Assembly: GCA_015183035.1 (NCBI GenBank)
Contig: JACZZP010000003.1
Location: forward strand, 1,922,001 to 1,986,000
Origin: Meloidogyne chitwoodi
Taxonomy: Eukaryota; Nematoda; Chromadorea; Rhabditida; Meloidogynidae
Length of the DNA stretch: 64,000 nt
Reading direction: 5' to 3'
Shown: positions 25,617-36,429 of the stretch, piece after piece
Layout of the letters: every line of letters begins with the position of its first letter
Numbering within the stretch: position 1 is the stretch's first letter
Made by a program: the position numbers and the translations under genes
The notes under the pieces: generated by a model
What the model saw: the letters and a program-made list of their open reading frames with translations, nothing else
Told to the model about the DNA's origin: nothing
The model's database searches: none

Positions 25617-28588
25617 ATGCTTGATGAACTTTATGAATATGCGAATATGCCTGGACAATCCACATCTGCTCCTTTAACTCCTCCTGATTCATTACCTATT
25701 TCACCAACAACTCCCTCATTACAACAACTTTTTCCTTGGCTTCCAACATTTCCTACACTTCCACCACCTCCATCATTTCCTACTTTATTTCCAACAATTC
25801 CAACAACAACAACTTCTTCTTATTCTTCTTCTGCTTCGGGAGAAAGAGATCCTCCTTTAATACCAGGAAATTCAGTAGAAGTTGCAAAAGACTTTCAAGA
25901 TGCAAATAAATTAATGCGTTCATTTCTTAAAATAATGTCTAAAAATGCCAAAAAGGTTGGGGGAATGGTGGGTTATAAAACCCAAAAATATAAATATTAG
26001 CCTCTTAGACCTATGCCAGTATTTAATGATGGAACAGAATTGGGACGTAACAGACCATTGATGGATCAACTTTTTGAGTCTGATATTCTTCTAACATCAC
26101 GGCAGGCAAAAGCGTGAGAAAATTAAAAAAAAAATAGATGTTTAAATATTATTATTTTATTTAATAGAATTGTGTTAGCTGAAGCAGAACGTAAAGGAAA
26201 AAGAAGAAAAAAACGAAAAGTTATTACTGGATCATCTTATCGATGGCCTAAAGGACAACCAATACCGTATGGATTTTATAAAAAATATATTTATTTATTT
26301 CCATTATTAAAAAATTATTAAAATATGTACACATAAAGATATTTGTTTAAAAAATAAAAATATTTATTTTTAGTTACTCATTCCGGGAATCTGACAGTTA
26401 GTTTTAAATTTATTCAATTTTATTTAATTATTTAAATAAAATAATTTTTAATTTATTTTAAAAGAGGATTGGCACAGATTAATTCAAGATGGTCTAAGAT
26501 TATGGGAAGAGGAGACATGTTTACGTTTTGAAGAAAATAGGGGAAGAACTTTTGTTAAAGATAGAGTTGAATTTATACGAGGAAGCGGGTTAAAACTTTT
26601 TTTTTTAAAATATTCTAAAAATATTAAAATTAAATATTTTAGTTGTTATTCAAGTGTGGGAAGAACTGGGGGAACTCAAAAAATTTCTATTGGATATGGA
26701 TGTGAAGATGTAAAATTAAAAAAAAATAAAATAAATTTTAATTAAATTTTTTTGAATTTTAAGAAAGGAATTGTATCACATGAAGTTGGACATGCTTTAG
26801 GTTTTTGGCATGAACAATCTAGACCTGACAGGCAAAAAAGAATTTATTAAAAAAAATAATAATTTTAGAGATCAATATATTCGATTAGAGGAAAGTTATA
26901 TAATGGGGGGAACTGAAGGAAATTTTGCTAAAAGAAGTGACCTTGAAGCTGATGGAATGGGATTACCTTATGATTTAGGGTTTTTTTCTAATTTTTAATA
27001 GGAAAAAATAAAAATAATTAAAAAAAAGATCTGTTATGCATTATGGCCCTAATGCTTTTACAATAGATTGGGATAGAACAACAATTGTAACAAAAGATTC
27101 AAAATATCAACGAAGTATTGGTCAACGATTAAAACCTTCATTTATTGATGTTAAGCAAATAAATAGGCTTTATTGTCATCGTAAGAAATTTATTTTTTTT
27201 AAAGAAATTTTATTTTATATAAATTTTTAGATATGTGTCAAGGCACTTCAGTTGTTTGTTTAAATGGTGGTTATGCTGATACAAATAATTGTAATAAATG
27301 TAAATGCCCTCCAGGACTGGGGGGACCTAATTGTGCGGCAGTAGAACCTAGTGAAGGTTTTTAAAAAATAATTTAAAAAAAAAAACAAATATTTTACAAG
27401 ACACTTTTTGTGGTGGTGAACTTGTAGCTAATCTTGGCATTTGGCAACATTTAACACATTCAAGTGCACGTAAATGTAATTGGAGGATTAAAGTAACTAT
27501 ATTTATTCTAATAAAAGGTCTAAAGAAAGGTAAAAATTAGAGGAATATGCTGAGTTGAGTAAAAGTGTAGGGTCAGGTCAAAACCTAAAATTACTCGTGT
27601 CTGTTTTAGGGTTGAAAGAAAGTCAGATTTCGAGTAATCCTTTGAACCTTGTACAAATCACTATGAGTGAAGGAAAGTCTCTTCTATTAAACATATCTTT
27701 AAATAATTATTTATTTAAAAATATTTAATTAAAACTGTCCTTTCTATTAGAATTAAATAATTATTTGATTAATTAATAAAAAATCTCAATAATTTTAAGA
27801 CAGATGGAAATCACCGTATTCGTTTTATTCTTGATTCTGTTTCCTACTCTTGCTCTACTACTTGTCAAAGTTTTGTTGAAATTAAACATAATTCTGATTT
27901 TCAACAAATTGGTTTTCGTGCTTGTTGTGATGAACATTTAATTGAAGTAATTTCTGAACAAGCAGAAGTTTTAATTATTTCTGATCCTCAAAATACAAAA
28001 ATTGGGGCATTTACGTTACGTTATATTGCTGATGGTGGTAGTGGTTAGTTTTTTTATTTAAATTAAATATTTTGACCTGTACATTTTGTCTAACAAAATT
28101 GCACGACATTTCGTCTCTACGGCAAAAAAAATTACATTTAGTTTAACCGAGCCCACGATTTTTGCCGTTGGGACGAAATGTCGTGCAAATTCTGTCGACG
28201 AAATGTCTGGACACGAAATATTTAGGTAGACACCCCATTTATTCGCAAGAAAATATTTTACACCAAAAAAGAAAATAAAATATTTTCTTGTGAATAAATT
28301 GGAGGATGTTTATCTAAACGAAATAAATTAATAAATTTATTTTATTTTTAAATAAATTTTCTTTTTTTAGGTGCTCCATTACCTAAACCTCCACCTCCCG
28401 CATGGATTCCAGGCAAGGAAAATAGAGCATTCCGTGGTGTACAAAACAAAGGCGGTGTTATAGAAAAATTCATTTTAAATTCAATTCCACGTGTCAGAGA
28501 TCCAGATAGACCAGTAGAATCTGTTGCTTCAATTCTTACTGATTATTTTGCTTCTTCTCTTTTGGGTGTTAGCAAAAGAAAAAAATAA
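25617..28588 (+). CDS. Astacin metalloprotease with EGF and CUB domains (nas family)
   Basis: About ten exons encode a secreted zinc protease. The visible 5' exon has ATG right after an acceptor, so a signal-peptide exon may lie upstream. The Pro/Thr-rich propeptide ends in the furin-type site [10 protein letters not shown]. The catalytic domain starts at [13 protein letters not shown] and contains EETCLRF, the zinc motif [17 protein letters not shown] and the Met-turn SVMHYGP. It is followed by an EGF-like module ([19 protein letters not shown] to GLGGPNC) and a CUB domain starting [17 protein letters not shown] Pro-rich tail ends VSKRKK. The layout matches nematode astacins acting on cuticle collagen or moulting. 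No thrombospondin repeat is visible. Introns after ~27500 hold repeat elements. Confidence 0.9.
28072..28215. mobile_element. Small inverted-repeat element in an astacin intron
   Basis: Arms TTGCACGACATTTCGTC...GGCAAAAA (28099-28127) and the reverse complement (28159-28188) differ at two positions. The similarity extends outward through ACATTTTGTC / GACGAAATGT. Non-coding; probably a MITE. Confidence 0.7.
28219..28320. mobile_element. Short foldback element, CCATTTATTCGCAAG family
   Basis: The left arm CCCATTTATTCGCAAGAAAA runs into ATATTTTA. The right arm (TAAAATATTTTCTTGTGAAT) is its inverse, with a 15-bp loop. The same end sequence recurs near 31370-31402, 33473-33927 and 34782-34814. Confidence 0.65.
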
Positions 28589-29171
28589 AAAATATATTTT
28601 AAATAAATAAAAATATCCTTATGGATCTCCCAATTTTATTTAAAAAAATAAATGAAAACTAATTATTCAATTAATTAATTGTTTTTTTTCTTATTATTGA
28701 TTTTCTTTAAAAATAAATTTAAAAGTAATATTACATATATAATTTTTAAATTTTTTTTTAATTTAAAAGAAATATTTAAATCATGTCTGTAGTTAACATT
28801 AAAAAAGAAGGTTAATTAAATTGCTCTGTGACAAAGGAGTGAAATTGCACTTTGAACAACAATTTTAATTTTCTTATTTTACCAAAACATTTAAATATAT
28901 TTTTATTAAAAAAAAGTTCAATCTCTTGGTAAGCTTTTATAAAAAAATTCTTTTGAGGACTTAAATTACATCTCCACAGCATGTATTTATTTATTTTTAT
29001 ATTTAAGAAAACTCATGCTAATCCAATTGAATTGGTTGTCTCATTGAAGGTTACTAGGTTAAGGTATTTTAGATTGCTTTTCCTTTTTATTTTTTATTTC
29101 TTTTTAGTTCTAAAGGAAAAATAAAAGACGGACGTAGCACATAGTTATTTTTATAACACAAAAAAAAAAGA

Positions 29172-29420
29172 ATGGAAAATAAAAATCTGCCTAAAGGTCC
29201 AAAACATAAATTTCTAAATTTTTCTCACATAGATTTGTTTAATAAATTAAAAAGTCTGACTTTCTCTTATTATTTAGACAAAATTAAATCTTTTATATAT
29301 TTATTAATACAAGTGAACAACAAAAAAAGAAAGTTTAGGACATTAGCAATTACAACAAAGGAAATAATTATGAGGGATTTTGTTATACAAAAAGAAATAC
29401 TAGAGAATATATGGAAGTGA
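29172..29420 (+). CDS. 82-aa ORF conserved in both duplication arms (doubtful gene)
   Basis: The ORF begins MENKNLPKGPKHKFLNFSHI and ends KEILENIWK. It is unchanged in the other arm (44222-44470, minus). It is convergent with, and just beyond, the 71-aa secreted protein gene, so it may simply lie in that gene's 3' region. It is Lys/Leu/Ile rich, without signal peptide or known domain. Its conservation may only reflect recent duplication. Confidence 0.3.
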   Translation: MENKNLPKGPKHKFLNFSHIDLFNKLKSLTFSYYLDKIKSFIYLLIQVNNKKRKFRTLAITTKEIIMRDFVIQKEILENIWK

Positions 29421-29457
29421 TCATCATCATCTATTCATTTCTTTCTACTTCTTCCGC

Positions 29458-29728
29458 TTATGGCTTTTTCGATGATGAGCCAGCACAGTACGAGGACACA
29501 TTGCAGATGCTTCCGATCAGAAGAAAACTTAAAAATAAAAATATATTTTTATTAAAATATTAAAAAATAAAAAAAAACTTACGTTCCCAACACAACTCCA
29601 AATCCAACGAATCCAGCGGTGCCATATTCCCTCACTTGGAAGTCGCAATCAGCGGCAGAGACGAGTTGAAGAATAGCAGCACTGGAGACGAGGACAACCA
29701 TCAGAGAAGTGAACATTCCTTGAGCCAT
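29458..29728 (-). CDS. 71-aa secreted/membrane protein, copy 1
   Basis: Two exons (29583-29728 and 29458-29527) encode MAQGMFTSLMVVLVSSAAIL followed by LQLVSA (signal peptide) and the mature part DCDFQVREYGTAG. A hydrophobic glycine-rich stretch, FVGFGVVLGTFLLIGSICN, and the tail SSYCAGSSSKKP follow. Codons are clearly richer in G/C than neighbouring genes (GTC, CTC, GCC), which suggests high expression. There are three Cys in the mature part. The family is not recognised. The second copy is at 43914-44184 on the opposite strand, and the exons translate identically. Confidence 0.8.
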
Positions 29729-30138
29729 TAGAGCACTAGTTGGTTGCGTTGAATGAGCAAATATGTAGAAAGCAGCAAAACAATTGATTTAGATTAAAAT
29801 TTATATATGCTTTTATAGTAAAATATTAAATATAATTGTTGGATATGTGTTAAGGTGGAGTGTTTACTATATAAGCCAGCATGTTTATGATAGTATAAAA
29901 GCCAGTCTAACAGTTAGTCAAAAGGGCACTATTAGGAGACCTGGCTTAGTCCTTGTCCCCCATCATTAGCACTAATGTAAGAAGACCAGTGACTAAGACC
30001 ATTTCCTTCGCTACCATTGTTTACATTGTTGCTAAATTCTGTTGGGACTCATAAAGTGAAGTAGAGCCGAAAATAGTTTTTTTAAACTAAAAAAGCCTTT
30101 AGAAGCCGCGCTGTGGCTTCAAAGGCTCGTAAAATAAT

Positions 30139-30920
30139 AACTTAATTTCCTATTATCCACGAATTAGATAATATTTGCATAAATTTAGGCGTTCTCGATC
30201 TCGGCACTGTAAATTATACTTGTGTTTGCTATCTCGGTTTTTATGCATTTATCTACAAAAAGATTTAAATAATTTAAAATAAAAATAAAAAAAATTTTTT
30301 TTAATGATTTTTGCTTAAATTTAAATTTTTGCATTTTTTTATTTCATCTTTTGCCAACACTTTTTTACCTAAATTTAAATAATTTTTAGAAAAAAAAAAT
30401 TAATTTTATTTTATTAAATTTGTTCAAATAAAGTTTTAAATTATAAAATAAAATTTAAAAAAGAAATATATTATTTGAACATTGTATGTTAAAAAAATTA
30501 CCTTTTTTGGATTTTTGTTCATTTAAATCCCTTAAAATTAAAATTTAAGATTTTTTATTTGTTTAATATTCAAATTTTAATTTTAGATTTTTTTTAATAA
30601 TTTTTTAAGGTAAAATCTTCAATAAAATTTAAAATTTTAGGTAGAGATTTATTTGTACAGAAATTAATATTTAATAAAAAATATTTAAAAAAATTTATAT
30701 ATATGCCTTAAATTATCATTTAATTAATATTAAAATAAATTTTAAAAAAAATTAAATTTAAATAAATTAAATTATTTAAAAATAAATTTAATAAAAAATT
30801 TTCTTTTAATTAGATTAAATTTAAAAAAAAAATTAAAAAATTAATATTAAATTTAACAAAACTTTAATAAATTTTTTTTTAAGATAATTAATTAATTAAA
30901 AAAATATTTTTTATTTAATA
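30139..30920. other. AT-rich intergenic DNA with a duplicated upstream segment
   Basis: Positions ~30490-30923 are closely similar to ~32735-33066; the shared block includes ATTTTTGTTCATTT and TTTGTACAGAAATTAATATT. The upstream region of the Cys-rich genes was therefore duplicated with them. Confidence 0.7.
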
Positions 30921-30923
30921 AAA

Positions 30924-31622
30924 ATGAAATTTCAACTTTTATTTATTTTATTTAATTTAATTATTATTACATTATTTATTAAAAATAATGGTTTAATTTT
31001 TATTTTTTTTATCTTTAAAATAATTTTCAGACGCTGTACAATGTCATACAAGCCTTACTGCTTTAGGTAAGTTTTTTATTATAATTTTAAATATTTAAAA
31101 AGAAAGAAAATTTAACGCATTTTATTCAGGAACTTGTTCCGGAAAAAATTGCTTCTATTATGGTGAGAAATTATTTTTTAAAATTTTATTTAAAATTTTA
31201 AAAAATAGTTCCCTTTGATTATTAAATTTTAATAGGTAATTTTAACGCCTTCACCCTTTAGCGTTTTTATTTTTTTATAACTCCCCAATACATATAATCT
31301 TGAAAGAAATAGTGCGTAATTAGATGAGTGTGTTAAAGAAAAAAAAAGCAAAAAATAAGATTTAAAATAAAAAAATATTTTCTTGCGATTAAATGGGGTG
31401 GGGACTTAAGTTTTATGATTTGCTTAATTTAAAGACAAGAAAATATACTAAATATAAAAATTATATTTTTAAAAAACAGAGAAAGACAAAGCTAAATATG
31501 TTGGTTGTACAGATAGTGACCATTTTTGTCATTCAAAAAGTTTAAGCAATGCAAAATGTTGTAAAATGTGTACAAGAGATGACTTTTGCGATTTTAGTTT
31601 AGCAATAAAGGGATGTAAATAA
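30924..31622 (+). CDS. Small secreted Cys-rich (three-finger-like) protein A
   Basis: Exons 30924-30990, 31031-31066, 31130-31162 and 31480-31622 join to exactly 93 codons. Exon 1 is a signal peptide (MKFQLLFILFNLIIITLFIK). The mature part holds VQCHTSLTAL, GTCSGKNCFYY, VGCTDSDHFCHSKS, KCCKMCTRDDFCDF and ends IKGCK. The order of C, C-x4-C-[YF]-Y, G-C and a final CC-x-C-x5-C-[DN] is shared with the two genes downstream and resembles Ly6/three-finger folds. The role is unknown; secreted Cys-rich families are often expanded in parasitic nematodes. Intron 3 holds a degraded CCATTTATTCGCAAG-type repeat. Confidence 0.75.
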
Positions 31623-32540
31623 AATAAAAATTTTTATTTTATTTAAATTAATTATTTTGGGTGTTTTTTTATCTATCATTTTACTAAAATAATTTTCTTC
31701 TTCTTTTTATATTTAAATTTAAATTAAATATTTAAAATTATTCTTAATTTTATTTGATTAATTTTAAATAAATTAAATGTTAAATTTAATCAAAAATTTT
31801 TTTATTAATATTTTATTATTAAAAAGGAAAAATAATAGTATTTTGTATTAAAAAAATTTTTTTAACTCGAGGGCTGTTTTTTTTTAATTTTAAATTCTAC
31901 TTATATGCCCAAAAACAAGCAAAATCCTTCTATTTTCCTATATATTATATGCCTGGATTAACTCTAATTTAGCCTTTAAAATAATGAATGAAACTTCGAC
32001 CACCTATTTTCATTGAATAATTTAAGGAATGAACTGTAGAAAAAAAATTTTTTTGACCTCCAGAAGAGTTCTAGATGAATAAATTAAATTTATAAAACTG
32101 ACCCCATTTTTTTTAATTATTATTTCTTCAATAATAATTACTTATAAATTAATTTAAAATAAAAAAAATTTTTTTTTAATTTTAAATGAGGCAGTCTAGG
32201 CGATTTTTACTCTCTACAGGTAGCTCATGACTAAAACAAACAAAGAAATAAAAAATTAAATTAAAAAAAATTCCACGTTTCAAATTAAGAAAAAATTAAG
32301 TATAAAAAAGCTTAGAAAAATTCAGAAAAAATTTTTGTTAGATTAATAAAAATTTAATAATTAAACATGTGATAAAATTTTAAAATAATTAATTTTGTTT
32401 ATACAGAATTAAAAAATTTTTTTTAAATTGCATTGATTTTTAATTTATTTAAAAGTATTTTTAAACGATAAAAAATTAAAAATTTATTTTTAATTTTTAA
32501 TTTTAATTTTAAGCGTTTTTCCCGTTAATTTTAATTAAAA
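31623..32540. other. AT-rich intergenic DNA
   Basis: No exon recognised. A few less AT-rich patches (for example 31905-32090) show no coding frame or repeat partner in the window. Confidence 0.4.
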
Positions 32541-32550
32541 TAAAAATTAA

Positions 32551-32611
32551 AATGAAATTTCAAATTTTCTTAGTCTATTTATTTTTTATTTCAATATTTA
32601 TTAATAATTCT
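32551..32611 (+). pseudogene. Orphan signal-peptide exon of the Cys-rich family
   Basis: ATG opens MKFQIFLVYLFFISIFINNS and stops at a GTAAGT donor, in the same phase as exon 1 of the genes at 30924 and 33067. No downstream mature exon was found before the next gene's start at 33067. It is likely a remnant of a third tandem copy, or an alternative first exon. Confidence 0.5.
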
Positions 32612-33066
32612 CGTAAGTTTTATTTTTTAATAAAATTTAAAAATTAAAATTTCTTAAGTATAAGTATTTGAGAAAATTTTATTAAATTTAAACAACTTTT
32701 TTTTGTATTATAATTTTAGTATTTGCATAATAAAAAAAATTACTTTTTTTTGATTTTTGTTCATTTTAATCCCTTAAAATTAAAATTTAAGATTTTTTAT
32801 TTGTTTAATATTCAAATTTTAGATTTTTAAAATGAATTTTTAAGGTATAATCTTTATTTAAAATTTTAGGTCGATTTATTTGTACAGAAATTAATATTTA
32901 ATAAAATAAAATAATTTAAAATTGATATATAAATACTTAAAAAATCATTTTTAATATTAAAACAAATTAAAAAAATAAAATTAAATTTATTTAAAAATAA
33001 ATTAAAAAAAAATTTACTTTTAATTATAGTAATTTAATTTAAACAATTAAATTTATTTTAATAAAA

Positions 33067-34402
33067 ATGAAATTTCAACTTTTATTTATTTTATTTAATT
33101 TAATTATTATTACATTATTTATTAAAAATAATGGTTTATTTTTATTTTTTTAATTTTTATATTTAAAAATTAATTTTTAGATGCTGTGAGATGTCTTAAC
33201 GGTGATGGAAAAATTAAGTTTTTTTGTTATAAATTTAAAAAAAAATTAATATTTTTATTATTATTAAAAATATGTTTTTAGGTGATAAAAATACTTGTGA
33301 AGGAAATTTTTGCTATTATAAAAGTAAGTAATTTTTTTTTTATCGATTAAAAATTTTTAATTTGACATTTTGTTTATTTTTTAGCTAAAACAAAATTAGA
33401 AAAAAAATTAAATTATAAAAATTCTGATTTTTAACTGAATAATTCATTAAAGTTAAATTTCCTTAAATTATCTAGTTTAGCTGACGTGTCCATTTATTCG
33501 CAAGAGAGAGTGTGCAAATTAAGAGAGTGCGTGTTAGAGAAAAAAAGATTTAAATAGGATAGTTTAGATCGGAACAGGCCAGCAGTGTTGCCATTTCAGT
33601 GTTAGCCATTTCAGGGCTAAAAATCTCATAAGTAATCGGACCCGGATCGGGCCCGGAACCTTGATTTTATCAGAAACTAACATTATTTGTTCTTATTATT
33701 TTTTTCTTACTTTTTTTTTTAATAAAATTCCGGTTCTTAGATGTCGGAACTTCTGTATTGGTATTAACGGGCCCAACACTGAAATGGCTAACACTTAAAT
33801 GGCAACGCTGAGCTGGCAACATGAAATGGCAACACTGAGGTGACCCCTACCGAGTTTAGATAGACGATAAATAAATAATAAAAAATGTATAAATTCTTGC
33901 GATTAAATGGACATGCCAACTAAACTGTGCGTAATTTCCAAAAAAACCTCTGACCCGGATTGAATTAATTCGAATTAATTTCCAATTAAATTATGATTTA
34001 AAATATTGGAACAAATTTTAATAAATTAATTCATTCAAAATTTTCTTAAAAACAATCAAAATTTATTAATTTTTTATTTTTTAATTATCTTAACTGTATT
34101 AAAAACTTTCTTTTTTAAATTCGGTTCTGAAAATTTTTATTTTTTAAGCCCCAGGTTTAAGCTAAAAATATTCTAAATTTATTAATAGCTAAAAAATGTC
34201 TAAAATTTTATTTAAATTTTTTATTTAAATTTTTTTTCTTAAAGATGGTGGAGGAAAAAGAGAATTTGGTTGCGCAAAATCTACAGGTTATTGTTCTGCG
34301 TTTTATGCTACAACTCTAACAGGTGAATGTTGTACTTGTTATCAATCACCAAACTGTAATTCTGATTTGGGTGCTTTGGAGTGTAATATACCAGGAAAAT
34401 AA
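33067..34402 (+). CDS. Small secreted Cys-rich (three-finger-like) protein B
   Basis: Exons 33067-33133, 33181-33201, 33282-33323 and 34245-34402 join to 96 codons. Exon 1 is the same 67 bases as in protein A, but the mature part differs strongly: VRCLNGDKNTCEGNFCYYK, FGCAKSTGYCSAFYATT, GECCTCYQSPNCNSDL and the end LECNIPGK. The cysteine framework is kept. The exon-2 donor (AACG|GTGATGG) was chosen because it restores frame; an alternative is not excluded. The long third intron contains an inverted-repeat element (33473-33927). Confidence 0.75.
33473..33927. mobile_element. Inverted-repeat element in the protein B intron, with a nested foldback
   Basis: The ends are TAGTTTAGCTGACGTGTCCA (running on into TTTATTCGCAAG) and the inverse of CTTGCGATTAAATGGACATG followed by CCAACTAAACTG. 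Inside, GTTGCCATTTCAGTGTTAGC near 33589 is mirrored by repeated GAAATGGC / CAACACTGA units at 33771-33838. This interior is less AT-rich than its surroundings. Non-coding. Confidence 0.65.
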
Positions 34403-34781
34403 AAGTTAATTTGCTGGGCTAAATAATTAATTTTAATTAAATTTTAAAAAAATCTATTCACTATCCTTTACAATTTTTTTTTCTCTTTTAAATTTTCTTC
34501 CTTAAATAAAAACTATTTTAATTAAAAAATAATTCTTTTCTTTCCTATGTGATTTAATAAAAATATTTTTAATAATTAAGATTTTTTTAATAAATTAATT
34601 AATTAAATAATTATTATTTAATAACACAATAATAAATAAATTTAAAAAAAAATATACGAATTATGAAAAAAAATTTCTATTATAAAATAAATTTAAAAAA
34701 TACCATTTTATTTAAAAAAAATTTTTTCTCCCTTAAAAATGATTTTTTGTAAAAAAAATTTTTTTTTTGGAATTTTATAGT

Positions 34782-34814
34782 CATGCACCCCATTTATTCG
34801 CAAGAAAATATTTT
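34782..34814. repeat. Solo copy of the CCATTTATTCGCAAG terminus
   Basis: CATGCACCCCATTTATTCGC then AAGAAAATATTTTA; the same end as the element at 28219-28320. No partner arm was found nearby. Confidence 0.6.
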
Positions 34815-34976
34815 ATTCATTATTAAGTTTTTAGAAGTTCTCTTTCATTATTTAGTCTATAGCCTTAAAAAAATTTTTAAAACTTTAAAATTCTTTCCCT
34901 AGATTAAAAATTACAAAATATAAAATTTTATTAAATTTCAACATCACTTAAAATTTTAAAATTAAATCTAAGATAT

Positions 34977-35262
34977 GGTATAATAATGGAATGGATTTAG
35001 ATGATAATGACAATGATAATTTTATTGTTTGTGATAATATAGATGAAAATGATGATTATTGTAGTAATTCACTTTGGTTTGAATTTTTTTTTAATTTTAA
35101 AAAAATTTAAATTTTTAAAATTAATTTTAAAATAAAAATTAATTTAAAATAAAAAAATTAATTTATTTAAAAAAAAGGTTTTACAAAACAAGTCATCATT
35201 TAAACTATTTTGGTTATCATATTGGAAAATATGGAAGAACTGGATGTTTTTTAAATGATTAA
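34977..35262 (+). CDS. Partial acidic protein exons, unknown
   Basis: Two open blocks look coding. The first, near 34977-35088, reads WYNNGMDLDDNDNDNFIVCD then NIDENDDYCSNSLWF. The second, near 35179-35262, reads FYKTSHHLNYFGYHIGKYGR then TGCFLND and TAA. They can be joined by a short intron. No start or signal exon was found upstream, so this is a fragment or relic. The family is not recognised. Confidence 0.35.
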
Positions 35263-35411
35263 ATAATTTTTAAATAATTTAATTAAATTATTTTTTATTT
35301 TAACATTTTTGTATATTTTTTTTTATTTTTTTTCGACCCATAAAATATTTTTATTTTAAATTTAAATTAGTAAAAAATATTTTGTTTAAAATAACAATTT
35401 TAAAATTATTT

Positions 35412-36429
35412 TTAAATCCATGAATCACAATTATTTTGGTTAATTTCCATTTTTAAAAAATTACACGCATATTTTGAGCAAACACAACATCTTGTAGGAT
35501 TTCTATGGTCAAAAACTTCTTTTACATCAAAAGTGCAAAGGTTTGGATTTTCTGTACATCCACGCGAATAATTACTTTCTAAATTTTAATAAATTTAAAA
35601 AAAAAATTTTTAGTGGCGAAATGTCAAATTTACCTAATGTCCGCCTAATATTCAAAATTTAATAAAGCAAAACAGAATAAAAATTAAACTTTCCGGAAAA
35701 ACATTTCCTTAAGGAAAATAAAGAGGTAAAACATTTAGAAACTTTTTTTGTGTTTTCCTGAAAATACAAAAATGTATTTTTATTGAAAGAAAAACAGCAA
35801 AACAGAATTTAATAGAGAAAATGTTTTTTATGTGTTTTTATAGTTTTTCGACTCTTGCTCGGAAGACTTTTTATATTATTAAATAATTCTCTAATAATTC
35901 CCTCATTAAATTTAAAAATAAATTAATTTTTTTATTAAAATAATTAAATAAAAATTAAAAAAAATAATAAAAAATACCTTGGTGATTAAAAAAGGCAATA
36001 TAACAATAAGGCTTTCCTTTTGGACATTTTCTCAAATTTGCTTAAAAAAATTGTTATAATTAAATTTAAATTTTTTTTTTAATTTTTATATTTTAAAACA
36101 AAAAATATTTTAAACATTTAAAAAAATTTTTTATTTTTTTAAAGTACTTACAAGACCCATGGAAGTAACAAGCAGTATTAACTAAAAAATTTTCTTAATT
36201 AAATTATTTTTTATTCATAATTTTTAATTTTTTAATTAAAATTTAGGTCAAAAATTGAAAATTGAAAATTTATAAAGTATTAAAAAAAACCTTGTAGATA
36301 TAAAGAATTATCAAACTCAGTTGAATTATTAACATCTGTTGTGGTATTTTCTGGAATTGTTGTACACAATTCACTTGAAACATAATTTTTAAAAATTAAT
36401 AAAATAAAAATTAAATAATTTAAATTCAT
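35412..36429 (-). CDS. Small secreted Cys-rich (three-finger-like) protein C
   Basis: Four minus-strand exons start at ATG 36427-36429. The signal peptide MNLNYLIFILLIFKNYVSS leads to ELCTTIPENTTTDVNNSTEF, then NTACYFHGS, KCPKGKPYCYIAFFNHQ, YSRGCTENPNLCTFDVK and RCCVCSKYACNFLKM, ending NCDSWI. The G-C...C and CC-x-C-x4-C-N blocks match proteins A and B, though this copy is inverted and its N-terminus differs, with Asn/Thr-rich potential glycosylation sites. The stop is at 35412-35414. Confidence 0.7.

Larger units (their letters stand above)
28701..30138. repeat. Left arm of a ~1.43 kb inverted duplication
   Basis: Reverse-complement copy of 43503-44925, nearly identical from ~28837 to 30130 and more diverged at the astacin-side edge. 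It contains a complete copy of the 71-aa secreted protein gene and an 82-codon ORF. The inner end carries a hairpin made of CCTTTAGAAGCC and GGCTTCAAAGG. Confidence 0.95.
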
